A stretch of 64,000 nucleotides of DNA, taken from positions 1-64,000 of the IMG/VR virus record IMGVR_UViG_3300031576_000013; one strand, 5' to 3'. A model generated the notes under the pieces. The model was not told the DNA's origin. It saw nothing but the letters and a program-made list of their open reading frames with translations, and did no database searches. The position numbers were made by a program, and so were the translations under genes. The DNA comes from a virus. Below are positions 6,551-13,559 of the stretch, in pieces; within the stretch, counting starts at the first letter, position 1; every line of letters begins with the position of its first letter.

Positions 6551-6782
6551 AACCATCGACCAGCCATCGATCCCGCCGAAAAAACGCCGCAAAGTGCGCT
6601 CGCCGATCCAGATCCGCAAATGGTACGGCGGGGCGATGTTCTACGTCGTGATAAGATGCTCGGTGAAAGGTTGCGTCAGTAGGTGGAAGTCCTCGTTCTA
6701 CCAGAACGAGGCCGCCGCCGAGGCTTACAAGTTGGCGTTGCCGAAACGCCCCGTTTGTCTTCATCATGAACGGAAGTCATGA
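6543..6782 (+). CDS. small basic protein of unknown function
   Basis: 79 residues, from the ATG inside the dispersed repeat; the frame is open further upstream (to 6474) but that part overlaps the TSCPD gene. An N-terminal Pro/Lys/Arg stretch (PPKKRRKVRS) is followed by a compact part with three Cys (CSVKGC and CLHH), which might bind zinc. RKWYGGAMFYV suggests a nucleic-acid or ligand-binding beta strand. The TGA overlaps the next ATG by 4 bases. Confidence 0.6.
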   Translation: MLTTIDQPSIPPKKRRKVRSPIQIRKWYGGAMFYVVIRCSVKGCVSRWKSSFYQNEAAAEAYKLALPKRPVCLHHERKS

Positions 6783-7000
6783 CCGTTGCTCCATTTTTAC
6801 AAAGGCATCTCGAGGGCATGATCACCGCGCTCGTGAAGGCGCTCGGCAGCCCAACCAGGCTTCACGCGATGCTCACCGCCGTGCGCACCAGCGCGCCGAT
6901 AGAGGAAGCCTCTTGGCAGGTGCGCACGATCGAGCTGCCCGGTATCGAGCACTTTGAGCTATTGATTTGTGTGCGTACGAAAACTGGAGAGAAACGATGA
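6779..7000 (+). CDS. small unknown protein
   Basis: 73 residues, overlapping the genes on both sides by 4 bases, which is the usual coupling in this block. It begins with an amphipathic helix (FLQRHLEGMITALVKAL) and has a short beta-rich end. No family is recognised. Confidence 0.6.
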   Translation: MTVAPFLQRHLEGMITALVKALGSPTRLHAMLTAVRTSAPIEEASWQVRTIELPGIEHFELLICVRTKTGEKR

Positions 7001-7251
7001 AGATCGCTGAACTGTGCGCGAACTACGATCGGTGTGCGACCGCCGAACTAGACAAGGAAGCCGCGCGTAAGAAGTTGTTCGACTATGTCAAAGAACTGCG
7101 ACGGCACGTTCTCGAACACCCTGAACAGGTCTTGCGCGGTTCAATTATCGAAGGGTGCAGAGATCCGGGGATGACCGGTATACTTACTGAGATATCGACA
7201 AGGCCGGACGATACGCTCGCTGAAACTTGTCTATTTCAATACGTGGGTTAA
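6997..7251 (+). CDS. small helical protein of unknown function
   Basis: 84 residues; the ATG at 6997 with GGAGAGAAACG just upstream is preferred to a start at 6967 inside the preceding gene. The first 50 residues are helical and charged (LDKEAARKKLFDYVKEL). Three Cys residues are scattered. No family is recognised. Confidence 0.65.
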   Translation: MKIAELCANYDRCATAELDKEAARKKLFDYVKELRRHVLEHPEQVLRGSIIEGCRDPGMTGILTEISTRPDDTLAETCLFQYVG

Positions 7252-7282
7252 CTTGAACCATTCTCAAGGTTGGTGACGCAAA

Positions 7283-7462
7283 ATGCCCGATCAGGTATGG
7301 CGGAAAAAGCAGCCGCTCATGGCGACGGTCATCGAGCAAGAAGATAAACCCAATCGTAAGCAGCGCCGCGCTCAGCTAGCCTACGCAAAATCTGCGAAGG
7401 GCAAAGCCGAATTGAGGCGTAAAGCGGCGGAACGACTCGAAAAGGCGAAGGAGAACCAATGA
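7283..7462 (+). CDS. 59-residue basic helical protein
   Basis: It begins MPDQVWRKKQPLMATVIEQ and continues as a Lys/Arg/Ala/Glu-rich helix to its end. The N-terminus (VWRKKQPLMATVIE) is loosely like the KPVVVEA family N-terminus seen at 5875. GGTGACG stands before the ATG and it overlaps the next gene by 4 bases. Confidence 0.55.
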   Translation: MPDQVWRKKQPLMATVIEQEDKPNRKQRRAQLAYAKSAKGKAELRRKAAERLEKAKENQ

Positions 7463-7554
7463 CGGTCGGAGACATTTTATTTGCGTTTGGCGTGACGGTT
7501 GTTGCATTCTTGCTCGGATTCATTTTCGGTCGATCGACCGGTAAACGTCGATGA
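7459..7554 (+). CDS. 31-residue single-span membrane peptide
   Basis: Reads MTVGDILFAFGVTVVAFLLG and ends FIFGRSTGKRR: one transmembrane helix followed by a positive tail, so the C-terminus should face the cytoplasm. It overlaps both neighbours by 4 bases (ATGA), with GGAGAACC in the preceding gene as its ribosome-binding site. It may be a partner of the HEAGH membrane protein that follows. Confidence 0.6.
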   Translation: MTVGDILFAFGVTVVAFLLGFIFGRSTGKRR

Positions 7555-8174
7555 AGATCGCACGCCGATATCGCGTCCTGACGTTCGGGACGTTCGTCTT
7601 TTGTATATTTGTGCCGGTCGCTTACCTGGCGCTGTTTGCGCTTGCAGTTGTCAGAAACGACCACCTTCCGCTTCCTGCCTGGATCACATTCACGGCGACG
7701 GGACTTGGATTTGTCGGGATCGCGCTTCGTATCCTGCTCTTGCGCAAGGCTCACGCCGACGCGGTCTCCTTCACGACTTCTCAAGGCGTCGATGTGCTCA
7801 CGGGTTCGCAAGCGCCGGCTGCCGAAGCCGTGGCGCAAATTCTCGATAGCGAGTTCATGCGCGCCATCGCTTTTTGGGTGCAGCGTTATCCTTCTCATGG
7901 AGACGCCCTGCGGCGTGTCTTCGATGGGGCGTCCCTTGAGTTCTCGACCGAAGTGCTCGTCGCTCACGGCGCGCATGGCGAACGGCGTTTCGCCTTAGGG
8001 CTTGCTGCCGGCCGCGCGATGGCGGTGATGTGGAAAGTGGGCGAGCCGCTCGAACGCCTCCGGGCGCTCGTCCGCCACGAAGCGGGCCACGTCGCGCTGT
8101 GGGCCATTCATCCGAACATCGCCGAAGACGCCGCTCACACCTTGATGACGACCGAGAGGTACGAGCACGGTTGA
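7551..8174 (+). CDS. membrane-anchored protein with HEAGH metalloprotease motif
   Basis: 207 residues. Two transmembrane helices (about 10-35 and 42-63) anchor a soluble domain that contains RHEAGHVALW near residue 175, the zinc-binding HExxH signature of gluzincin-type metalloproteases, with Glu residues (IAEDA, TTERYE) after it as possible third ligands. It is coupled to the 31-residue membrane peptide before it. Cleavage of a host membrane or periplasmic protein is a reasonable guess, but catalytic competence is not shown by the motif alone. Confidence 0.65.
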   Translation: MKIARRYRVLTFGTFVFCIFVPVAYLALFALAVVRNDHLPLPAWITFTATGLGFVGIALRILLLRKAHADAVSFTTSQGVDVLTGSQAPAAEAVAQILDSEFMRAIAFWVQRYPSHGDALRRVFDGASLEFSTEVLVAHGAHGERRFALGLAAGRAMAVMWKVGEPLERLRALVRHEAGHVALWAIHPNIAEDAAHTLMTTERYEHG

Positions 8175-8188
8175 TCACGGTTGATCAC
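8168..8188. promoter_or_regulatory. possible operator: two TGATCA sites one turn apart
   Basis: CACGGTTGAT is repeated directly, placing two TGATCA palindromes (8172-8177 and 8182-8187) exactly 10 bp apart, directly upstream of the -35 box of the next promoter. Confidence 0.4.
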
Positions 8189-8190
8189 TA

Positions 8191-8220
8191 TTGCTATTGT
8201 ATAGCGGTTTGTGCTACAAT
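8191..8220 (+). promoter_or_regulatory. promoter giving a leaderless transcript
   Basis: TTGCTA (8191-8196) and TACAAT (8215-8220) are 18 bases apart. Only 6 bases separate the -10 box from the ATG at 8227, so the transcript should start at or beside the ATG. The gene has no Shine-Dalgarno sequence, which agrees. Confidence 0.55.
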
Positions 8221-8226
8221 ACGTTC

Positions 8227-8523
8227 ATGGTCAAATCGCCTGTTAATCTCTCCGAACAAGATCTCCCCTCTTCTGGATCCCCGACAAAAGTAACCAAGCG
8301 TGGCAATGTCGATAGGATCGTCAACCATCCGAAGTGGTCGAAATTCTTCATGATCGTCATCTTGGGTACCGCAGCCATCTTGATCAAAAAGATCGCGCCG
8401 ATCGTCGAAGTCTATGAAGCACACGCCACGGGCGGGCTGCATTACACCGAGCGCCAGAGTCGTGCTCTCGAAGCCATCGCAGCGGAGCTGAAACAACTTC
8501 GTCAAAACGCGTGTCCCAGGTAA
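8227..8523 (+). CDS. single-span membrane protein, probable leaderless gene
   Basis: 98 residues with one transmembrane helix (about 38-56, FFMIVILGTAAILI) and a charged C-terminal helix. A dispersed-repeat copy in the N-terminal coding part is read as LPSSGSPTKV. The start at 8227 follows the -10 box by 6 bases and lacks a ribosome-binding site. No family is recognised. Confidence 0.65.
   Translation: MVKSPVNLSEQDLPSSGSPTKVTKRGNVDRIVNHPKWSKFFMIVILGTAAILIKKIAPIVEVYEAHATGGLHYTERQSRALEAIAAELKQLRQNACPR
8261..8295 (+). repeat. dispersed repeat copy 5 (in coding sequence)
   Basis: ATCTCCCCTCTTCTGGATCC then CCGACAAAAGTAACC; read in frame as DLPSSGSPTKV by the gene at 8227. Confidence 0.85.
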
Positions 8524-8524
8524 G

Positions 8525-8566
8525 TTGCCAATAACAGTCATCCGGGAACCCAGAGGAGGGGATTTT
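8525..8566 (-). repeat. dispersed repeat copy 6 (gene gap)
   Basis: On the minus strand: AAAATCCCCTCCTCTGGGTT then CCCGGATGACTGTTATTGG. It fills the gap after the gene ending at 8523. It shares the extended TGGCAAC flank with the copy at 22742. Confidence 0.92.
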
Positions 8567-8583
8567 ACCGAAGGTATTGACCG

Positions 8584-8826
8584 ATGCGCGACGACGTAGA
8601 GCTACAGGCACGCTGGGAAGTCGAGATCGGCAAATTTGCCCGTTCGTACGACGACGCGACGAAGGCATATGAGCAATCATACGCACGATTGATTCGTGCG
8701 TTGCGCTCTACTCGCCCCGGACGACGCGGTTTGACGATGCAGCGTCACCACCGTAGGATGGTTTTTCTGGGAAACTTGCGCATTGAGCTCGACAAGGTGG
8801 ATACGGCCAAGAGGAGCAAAAAATGA
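8584..8826 (+). CDS. small basic helical protein
   Basis: 80 residues, helical, with many Arg and Lys in the second half (RSTRPGRRG...RHHRRM). GAAGG lies 9 bases before the ATG, and the gene overlaps the nuclease gene by 4 bases. Its basic character and position suggest a nucleic-acid-associated role, without proof. Confidence 0.6.
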   Translation: MRDDVELQARWEVEIGKFARSYDDATKAYEQSYARLIRALRSTRPGRRGLTMQRHHRRMVFLGNLRIELDKVDTAKRSKK

Positions 8827-9212
8827 CGTTGGACGAACTACTCGGCCGGAAGAACGAGCTTCTGTATTGGTACAAGGGACGCGCGCTTCGAATCGTCGAT
8901 GGTGACACCGCCGACATCGAATTCGCGTTGGGCTTTCACCTGACTGCTGCCCTTCGCGTGCGCCTTCTTGGCGTCAATGCTTTCGAACTCAATTCGGACG
9001 ACGAACACTCTCGTGCCAAAGCAATCGAGGCGCGCGAGTTCTTGCGCCAAAGGTTGATCGCCGACCACGAGGAACCGTGGCCACTGCTCGTCCGGACCGA
9101 GAAGTCCGACAGCTTCGGCAGGTGGCTTGTGAGAATCGTCCTTCCTGGCGGCGACGATATTGCCGAGCAGTTGCTCAAACGAGAACTTGCTGTTCCCTAC
9201 AAACGGAGATAA
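8823..9212 (+). CDS. staphylococcal-nuclease-like protein
   Basis: 129 residues, start supported by GAGGAG. The motif order is that of the thermonuclease (SNase) fold: RIVDGDTADIEF (about 22-33), RVRLLGVNAFE (about 45-55) and DSFGRWLVRIVL (about 95-106), corresponding to the Ca-binding Asp, catalytic Arg/Glu and second Arg of the family. There is no signal peptide, so it would act in the cytoplasm, for example in host DNA or RNA breakdown. The family usually runs to 130-150 residues, so this one is complete. Confidence 0.8.
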   Translation: MTLDELLGRKNELLYWYKGRALRIVDGDTADIEFALGFHLTAALRVRLLGVNAFELNSDDEHSRAKAIEAREFLRQRLIADHEEPWPLLVRTEKSDSFGRWLVRIVLPGGDDIAEQLLKRELAVPYKRR

Positions 9213-9214
9213 TC

Positions 9215-9520
9215 ATGGATCTGATCAAAACCAAGCCGGTGGAAGACAGGGCGAAAACGGTGGAACGTATCGAGCGTGTCGGCTATCAACTTGATGCTGT
9301 CTATAACACACTTCTAGGTTGCGAAGCCGAACTCGGCAAAATCGAAGAACAAGTCGCCAATTGGAAGAAAACCGAGGCCGAAACTCTCGGAGAAAACGAT
9401 ACGCTCACCGGACTTCTCGTCGATGGACTCGAAATTATGCGTACGGAGCTGCGCATGATCTTGGAGCACGTCGACCCCGTGGGACAGATGCGAAAGCTCA
9501 TCCGGGAACGCACGGTATGA
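9215..9520 (+). CDS. small coiled-coil protein
   Basis: 101 residues with GGAGATAATC before the ATG. Nearly all helical with heptad-like spacing (VERIERVGYQLDAVYNTLLG and later GEN...LLVDGLEIMRTEL). It overlaps the following gene by 4 bases. No family is recognised. Confidence 0.7.
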   Translation: MDLIKTKPVEDRAKTVERIERVGYQLDAVYNTLLGCEAELGKIEEQVANWKKTEAETLGENDTLTGLLVDGLEIMRTELRMILEHVDPVGQMRKLIRERTV

Positions 9521-9747
9521 CGCAACCTCGCTTCGTTTTGCTCGATCCGACGAACAACCGAGAAGACGGTGAGTGGATTCGTTCGCGTAAGCCTCTCTGG
9601 CGGTGCGCCGGTCCGTGCGCGGCGGTCTTGTTCGAGGGACAGCTGGAAGACCACGTTTGCGCGGACGTGACGTTTGCAAGCTTGGCGACTTTGGCTGTCT
9701 CTCGTAAACCCGTCCCGTATCACGGCTGGCAACGGGTTCGAAAGTGA
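9517..9747 (+). CDS. small Cys/His-motif protein
   Basis: 76 residues with RCAGPC...HVC in the middle (about residues 28-48), a likely single zinc site. It is coupled by 4-base overlaps to the coiled-coil gene before it and the endolysin gene after it. No family is recognised. Confidence 0.6.
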   Translation: MTQPRFVLLDPTNNREDGEWIRSRKPLWRCAGPCAAVLFEGQLEDHVCADVTFASLATLAVSRKPVPYHGWQRVRK

Positions 9748-10196
9748 CGATCCCCGAGCTTGTTGCAAGCATGGTTCTGATGGCTGGGCCGCAGCACCCG
9801 AACGTACAGAAGTATGTCGAGTACAGGGCGCGCGTGTTGGCTCCGGTGATCCTGGCCGAACACGCGGAGTTCGACCCGATTATAATTGCCGCGCAAGCAT
9901 GGAAGGAATCGAGCTTCAGGCTCAACGTCGAAGGTTCGCACGGAGACGTGGGACCGTGGCAGGTCCGGCGTGAGGGTCTGGCCCGTTACCTGTGTCGCGA
10001 TCTTCTGCCGGATCTAAAGGACCGGACGATCAATTTGCGCTGTGCAGTCCGGCTTTTGCGCCGAGCTATTTCAGCTTGCGGCCCTGATCCCGCCCATTTC
10101 CTCGGCAAATACAATGGCAAAACCGAGTGTGGGCCTGGCAAGTATAGCAAGCGCGTTCTTGCGATCGCGGCGAGGGCGCGCCTCCAAAAGTCTTAG
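9744..10196 (+). CDS. lytic transglycosylase-like endolysin
   Basis: 150 residues, GTG start coupled to the preceding stop. WKESSFRLNVEG (about 52-63) followed by GDVGPWQV (about 66-73) is the SLT/lysozyme-like active-site pattern, with Glu54 as the expected catalytic acid. Later CGPDPAHFLGKYNG resembles the end of goose-type/SLT domains. There is no export signal in the N-terminus, so it needs a holin or pinholin; membrane-protein genes follow within 1 kb. It would cut the peptidoglycan glycan strands at lysis. Confidence 0.75.
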   Translation: MTIPELVASMVLMAGPQHPNVQKYVEYRARVLAPVILAEHAEFDPIIIAAQAWKESSFRLNVEGSHGDVGPWQVRREGLARYLCRDLLPDLKDRTINLRCAVRLLRRAISACGPDPAHFLGKYNGKTECGPGKYSKRVLAIAARARLQKS

Positions 10197-10205
10197 CGAT
10201 TCGCC

Positions 10206-10244
10206 AATGCCCCCCTTTCTGGATTCCCGGACGTTAGCAACGTA
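10206..10244 (+). repeat. dispersed repeat copy 7 (gene gap)
   Basis: AATGCCCCCCTTTCTGGATT then CCCGGACGTTAGCAACG. It occupies most of the gap between the endolysin gene and the gene at 10260. Confidence 0.85.
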
Positions 10245-10259
10245 ACCTTCACGCAAAAC

Positions 10260-10517
10260 ATGCACACTCCTTGCGACTGCAAAACTTTACTCGGCGCGAT
10301 GATCAAGCATTCAGCGCAAGTAAAACTCGAGTTCGGCGAATCGGATGGCGAATGGCTCGTCCAGGTGACAACTTCGACGGGGTCGGTTTATATGACCCCA
10401 CATGCCGCTATACATAACGCCGACGAGCTCGACATTTTCGAGCCTGAGTTGGCTACTTTTGCTGGCAAAATCCGGCACATGGCGAATCGGGCTTTGCATA
10501 AGAACGTTGACGCGTGA
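10260..10517 (+). CDS. small unknown protein
   Basis: 85 residues, mixed alpha/beta, acidic in the middle. No clear ribosome-binding site; the ATG stands 15 bases after the dispersed repeat. It overlaps the next gene by 4 bases. No family is recognised. Confidence 0.6.
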   Translation: MHTPCDCKTLLGAMIKHSAQVKLEFGESDGEWLVQVTTSTGSVYMTPHAAIHNADELDIFEPELATFAGKIRHMANRALHKNVDA

Positions 10518-10867
10518 ATCCCGTATTCGCAGACGTGTCAGTAGCCGAGATCGCTCACATTCGATCCAAGCTCGGTATATTCGCCGAACTCATGTCCGTG
10601 CGTCTTGGACGTGGAACACACGCCGATGGATTTCCAGAGCCGTTCATGTTGAACGTCTTGTTCACGTGTGTACGTGAGAGCGTGGAAGACTTGTATCGAT
10701 CCTCGCAGGCCGCATGGAAATTGAAGGATCGTCCTGCCGTCGGTGAATCGAAGATCGAGGTTGCGAATATCGCGGCCGATCTAGCCTTGTTTGCCATGCT
10801 CATCGCCGACCGCTTCGAATCCATCAACGATGCGATTCACGCGGGGCGTGATAAGGTCGGTCCGTGA
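10514..10867 (+). CDS. small helical protein
   Basis: 117 residues, GTG start within the preceding stop. Mostly helical (IAADLALFAMLIADRFESI), with no transmembrane segment strong enough to call. It lies between the endolysin and the spanin-like genes and overlaps the next GTG by 4 bases. No family is recognised. Confidence 0.6.
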   Translation: MNPVFADVSVAEIAHIRSKLGIFAELMSVRLGRGTHADGFPEPFMLNVLFTCVRESVEDLYRSSQAAWKLKDRPAVGESKIEVANIAADLALFAMLIADRFESINDAIHAGRDKVGP

Positions 10868-11199
10868 TTCACGCACTTACCCCCAGAACCAAGCAGATCG
10901 TGAAGCTTGTCGCCCTTGCGCTGCTGATCATCCTGGTCGGCGTTGGTTGGTTGTTACTCAGTTCGTGGCGTCGGAAGACGAAGACTTCGGGTGCGCCGTC
11001 TGATGCGATCAAGGAGACGATCACCAACCTTGCGCTCAACGTCGCGGCGACGAACAACCAAGCCGCGATCGAAGTCACGGCGGCGCGTACCAACGACACG
11101 GCGGTGAAGACCGAATTGAAATCGATCCTCGCCGACAAGGACGTTACCCGGCGCCTCGAACGGCTGGTCGACCTCCGCAAGCGCGTCGAGGTGGATTAA
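10864..11199 (+). CDS. single-span membrane protein, i-spanin-like topology
   Basis: 111 residues, GTG start. One strong transmembrane helix (about residues 12-35, LVALALLIILVGVGWLLL) is followed by a basic turn and a charged, helical periplasm-type domain of about 70 residues. This is the layout of inner-membrane spanin subunits (Rz type) and of some holins. It stands just after the endolysin group and before a lipoprotein-like gene, so an Rz-type lysis role is plausible but rests on topology and context. Confidence 0.55.
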   Translation: MIHALTPRTKQIVKLVALALLIILVGVGWLLLSSWRRKTKTSGAPSDAIKETITNLALNVAATNNQAAIEVTAARTNDTAVKTELKSILADKDVTRRLERLVDLRKRVEVD

Positions 11200-11229
11200 T
11201 ATTTTTTAATTACGCACTAATATTTTTTA
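11197..11229. repeat. 12-bp direct repeats in phase
   Basis: TAATATTTTTTA occurs at 11197-11208 and 11218-11229, 21 bp apart, that is two turns of the helix. This very AT-rich gap between the two spanin-like genes may be an UP-element or operator for the downstream gene. Confidence 0.7.
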
Positions 11230-11253
11230 TAAAACAAAGAGGCTCGAAATCGT

Positions 11254-11802
11254 GTGACAGCGCAACGGGTTGTTGAATCACTTGCATCACTAGTGATAGT
11301 GCTATCACTTGGGTGCGCTCACGCCGAAAAACCGATCGATCTGACCCCACTCAAGGTCACGATCCTCCCGCCGCAGCTCGATTTCGAGCGCGTTCTGCCA
11401 CCAGCCGCCCCGGAAAAGGTCGACGCGCCTCAAGACTCGGCTCGTTTTGAGGACATTCCGGTCCTCGGCGGGAAGCTCTGTGACAAGGCGAACAACTGCA
11501 AGGAGCTTCCCGCAGGCATCCTTCTCTCCGAAGAATCGTATGTGAAGATCATCGCCGACAAGGCGACACTCAAGCGGGTTAAAATTGAGCTTTCGGTCGT
11601 AAAGAATTTACGATCCGAGGAGCATAAATTGATCCGTTTGGCTGAAACGGCCTACCAAAACAACATCGTAGATCTGCAAAAAGAGAATGTCGAACTGCGA
11701 AGACCGAAGTTCTGGAACGAGTTCAAACCAATTCTTGGCTTCGTGCTTGGTGTGTCGATGTCGGCGGCGACCGTGTACGGGATCAACAAGGCGGCAAAAT
11801 AA
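11254..11802 (+). CDS. u-spanin-like lipoprotein with C-terminal membrane helix
   Basis: 182 residues, GTG start with AGAGG upstream. The N-terminus is a signal-like hydrophobic stretch ending in VLSLGC (Cys21), a weak lipobox. A Pro-rich segment and a helical middle follow, and a hydrophobic helix (about 160-178, PILGFVLGVSMSAATVYG) closes the protein. A lipid anchor at one end and a membrane helix at the other is the known design of unimolecular spanins, which bridge outer and inner membrane at lysis. The lipobox departs from consensus at -3, so this is a topology-based call. Confidence 0.5.
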   Translation: MTAQRVVESLASLVIVLSLGCAHAEKPIDLTPLKVTILPPQLDFERVLPPAAPEKVDAPQDSARFEDIPVLGGKLCDKANNCKELPAGILLSEESYVKIIADKATLKRVKIELSVVKNLRSEEHKLIRLAETAYQNNIVDLQKENVELRRPKFWNEFKPILGFVLGVSMSAATVYGINKAAK

Positions 11803-11804
11803 CC

Positions 11805-12323
11805 ATGAACAAGATCAAGTACGCGATCCTCTTTTTGATCTGCATCCCCCCAAACGTTCCGGGATGGATCTTCATCCTTCTGCTCCGCGTGTTCTTCGGG
11901 AAACGGCTTGCGTGGAAGATGGATGCTTTGTGGTGCGAACTCGCCGAGAAATCGTGGTTCAGGCATAAGTTGTATCCCGGCTACGACCCTACGACGGGCA
12001 AAGCGGGTTGGGGCGGTACGACTCTTGGTCCGCACTGCGGCTTCGTGAACTACGGCGAGCTCGATACTGATGTTCTCACCCACGAAACGGTCCACACTGA
12101 ACAATATGAAGTCGAGGCGATCCAGAACTTCGCGTTTGCCTGCTTGATTACCGGACTGGGGACGGCGTGGTGGATCGGCCTTGGTTGGTGGTCGCTGAGC
12201 GGGTTCGCTTCGATGCTCGCGGGCTTCGTCGTCGCGTGGCTACGCAACGAACCGCCTTATCGCGGAAGTATATTAGAAGAGAGCGCATATTCGTTAAGCG
12301 GCGGTTGTCGCGTTAAACGATAG
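11805..12323 (+). CDS. membrane protein with HETVH motif
   Basis: 172 residues, starting 2 bases after the spanin-like gene. An N-terminal hydrophobic segment (5-29), then a soluble part with LTHETVHTEQYE near residue 95, then two further hydrophobic segments (about 108-147). HExxH followed by Q and Y is shared with membrane-bound metalloprotease-like phage proteins. Glu residues in RGSILEESAYSL near the end could be the third zinc ligand. It is the second HExxH membrane protein in this block; substrate unknown. Confidence 0.6.
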   Translation: MNKIKYAILFLICIPPNVPGWIFILLLRVFFGKRLAWKMDALWCELAEKSWFRHKLYPGYDPTTGKAGWGGTTLGPHCGFVNYGELDTDVLTHETVHTEQYEVEAIQNFAFACLITGLGTAWWIGLGWWSLSGFASMLAGFVVAWLRNEPPYRGSILEESAYSLSGGCRVKR

Positions 12324-12334
12324 AGAATACTTAA

Positions 12335-12982
12335 GTGCCAAGACCATTAATTTTTCCGGCAATCGGTAGTACTTTCGGACGTTTAACTGTGCTTAGACCC
12401 ATAAAAGGCCCTAAGCGTACAATGGTCGAGTGTAGATGCATGTGCGGCACAGTTAAAACGTATCAGTTGCACGATATTTGTAATGGACATTCAACTTCAT
12501 GTGGTTGCTACTCCCGAGAGCTAATAAAGGTGAGAAGCCGGAACCCAAACTGGTTGCGGAATGCTCGACAAGCAATTACTAAACACGGACATGCGCGTCG
12601 TGCCACGCAAAGTCCCGAATATAAGTCATGGTGTTCGATGCTTGCACGTTGCAATAACCGTAACAATCCAAAATTCTCGACTTATGGCGGAAGAGGTATA
12701 AAGGTAAGTCCTGGATGGGTTGACTCATTCGCCATATTTCTTAGTGATATGGGGCTGAAGCCAACCACTAAACATTCGCTTGGGCGGATTGACAATAACA
12801 GGGGCTATGAACCCGATAATTGCCGATGGGAAACCCCACAACAACAGGCTACAAATAAAACTAACACTATTCGGATACCTTTTAGGGATAGTGTTCTTTG
12901 TCTAAAAGAGGTTGCTGAAATAACGGGCATAAACTATTATACTCTCTGGACGCGGTACAAGAAAGCAACGAATTTTGCATAA
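12335..12982 (+). CDS. HNH-type homing endonuclease
   Basis: 215 residues, GTG start 11 bases after the preceding stop. An N-terminal zinc-ribbon-like part (CRCMCGT...CGCY) leads to YKSWCSMLARCNN, YGGRGIKVSPGW and DNRGYEPDNCRWETPQQQ, the signature of a large family of free-standing phage endonucleases. A short helix-turn-helix-like end (LKEVAEITGINYYTLWTRY) should give site recognition. The DNA is clearly richer in A and T than its neighbours, as expected of a mobile gene. It stands at the convergent end of the rightward block. Confidence 0.8.
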   Translation: MPRPLIFPAIGSTFGRLTVLRPIKGPKRTMVECRCMCGTVKTYQLHDICNGHSTSCGCYSRELIKVRSRNPNWLRNARQAITKHGHARRATQSPEYKSWCSMLARCNNRNNPKFSTYGGRGIKVSPGWVDSFAIFLSDMGLKPTTKHSLGRIDNNRGYEPDNCRWETPQQQATNKTNTIRIPFRDSVLCLKEVAEITGINYYTLWTRYKKATNFA

Positions 12983-13019
12983 ATAATCCTACGCTTAGTA
13001 GTTCGGCGGCGGCCCACAG

Positions 13020-13559
13020 TTATTTACCGGCTGCCGCCGCGACGTTCGCTGCTTGGCGCTGTTGCAGGACTTCGTCGTACAGCTTCGGGATCGGCTTGAG
13101 GGGCGCACTTGCTTTTAGCGACATGCCCTTTACGTCGGTAACCGCGATCCCGGTGCTCGCCGATCCTATAGATGTGCGCCCGCCACCACCGCGCCCGAAG
13201 CCTACGCCCGTCGCCGAGCCTCTACCGAAGCCGAGCGACCCAGACCCCGCACTTCGTGGACGGAAAGAACCGCCTGTTGAAGCCGGCGCGTCAGGCTTGG
13301 CTGCCGTGCGCTCCTTGAGGACTAGCGACCAGAGGCGCTTTTCGTTCTCCTGCAAGTTCTCGACAGCGATACGAATCTTATCCAGATTCCCCGCAAGCGA
13401 TTCGTAGCTGACGGTGGCTTGTGTTTTCGCCTCGGTCTTTGCTTCAGACTTCGCCGCGTGATACGTACCTAGTGCACTCCCGAGCGCTGACAGCAGCACT
13501 CCGGCGACCTTGAGAGCCGACAACCACTTCGATTTCGAGTCACTCAACGCGTGCCTCAA
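13020..13559 (-). CDS. membrane-anchored Gly/Ser-rich protein
   Basis: 179 residues; the start is uncertain (TTG at 13559, with another TTG at 13545 preceded by AGG). One hydrophobic helix (about 13-33, ALKVAGVLLSALGSALGTY), a Lys/Glu/Ala helix, a short coiled coil (VENLQENEKRLWSLV), then a Gly/Arg/Ser-rich tail. It is the last gene of the leftward block and meets the rightward block head-on. The layout resembles phage holin or spanin-type proteins; no family is recognised. Confidence 0.55.
   Translation of the reverse strand: MRHALSDSKSKWLSALKVAGVLLSALGSALGTYHAAKSEAKTEAKTQATVSYESLAGNLDKIRIAVENLQENEKRLWSLVLKERTAAKPDAPASTGGSFRPRSAGSGSLGFGRGSATGVGFGRGGGGRTSIGSASTGIAVTDVKGMSLKASAPLKPIPKLYDEVLQQRQAANVAAAAGK

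Noticed and set aside
13096-13407. Rightward Pro-rich frame opposite the Gly/Ser-rich membrane protein
   Set aside because: It is the antisense image of the low-complexity Gly/Arg/Ser codons; the leftward frame has a membrane helix and a coiled coil.
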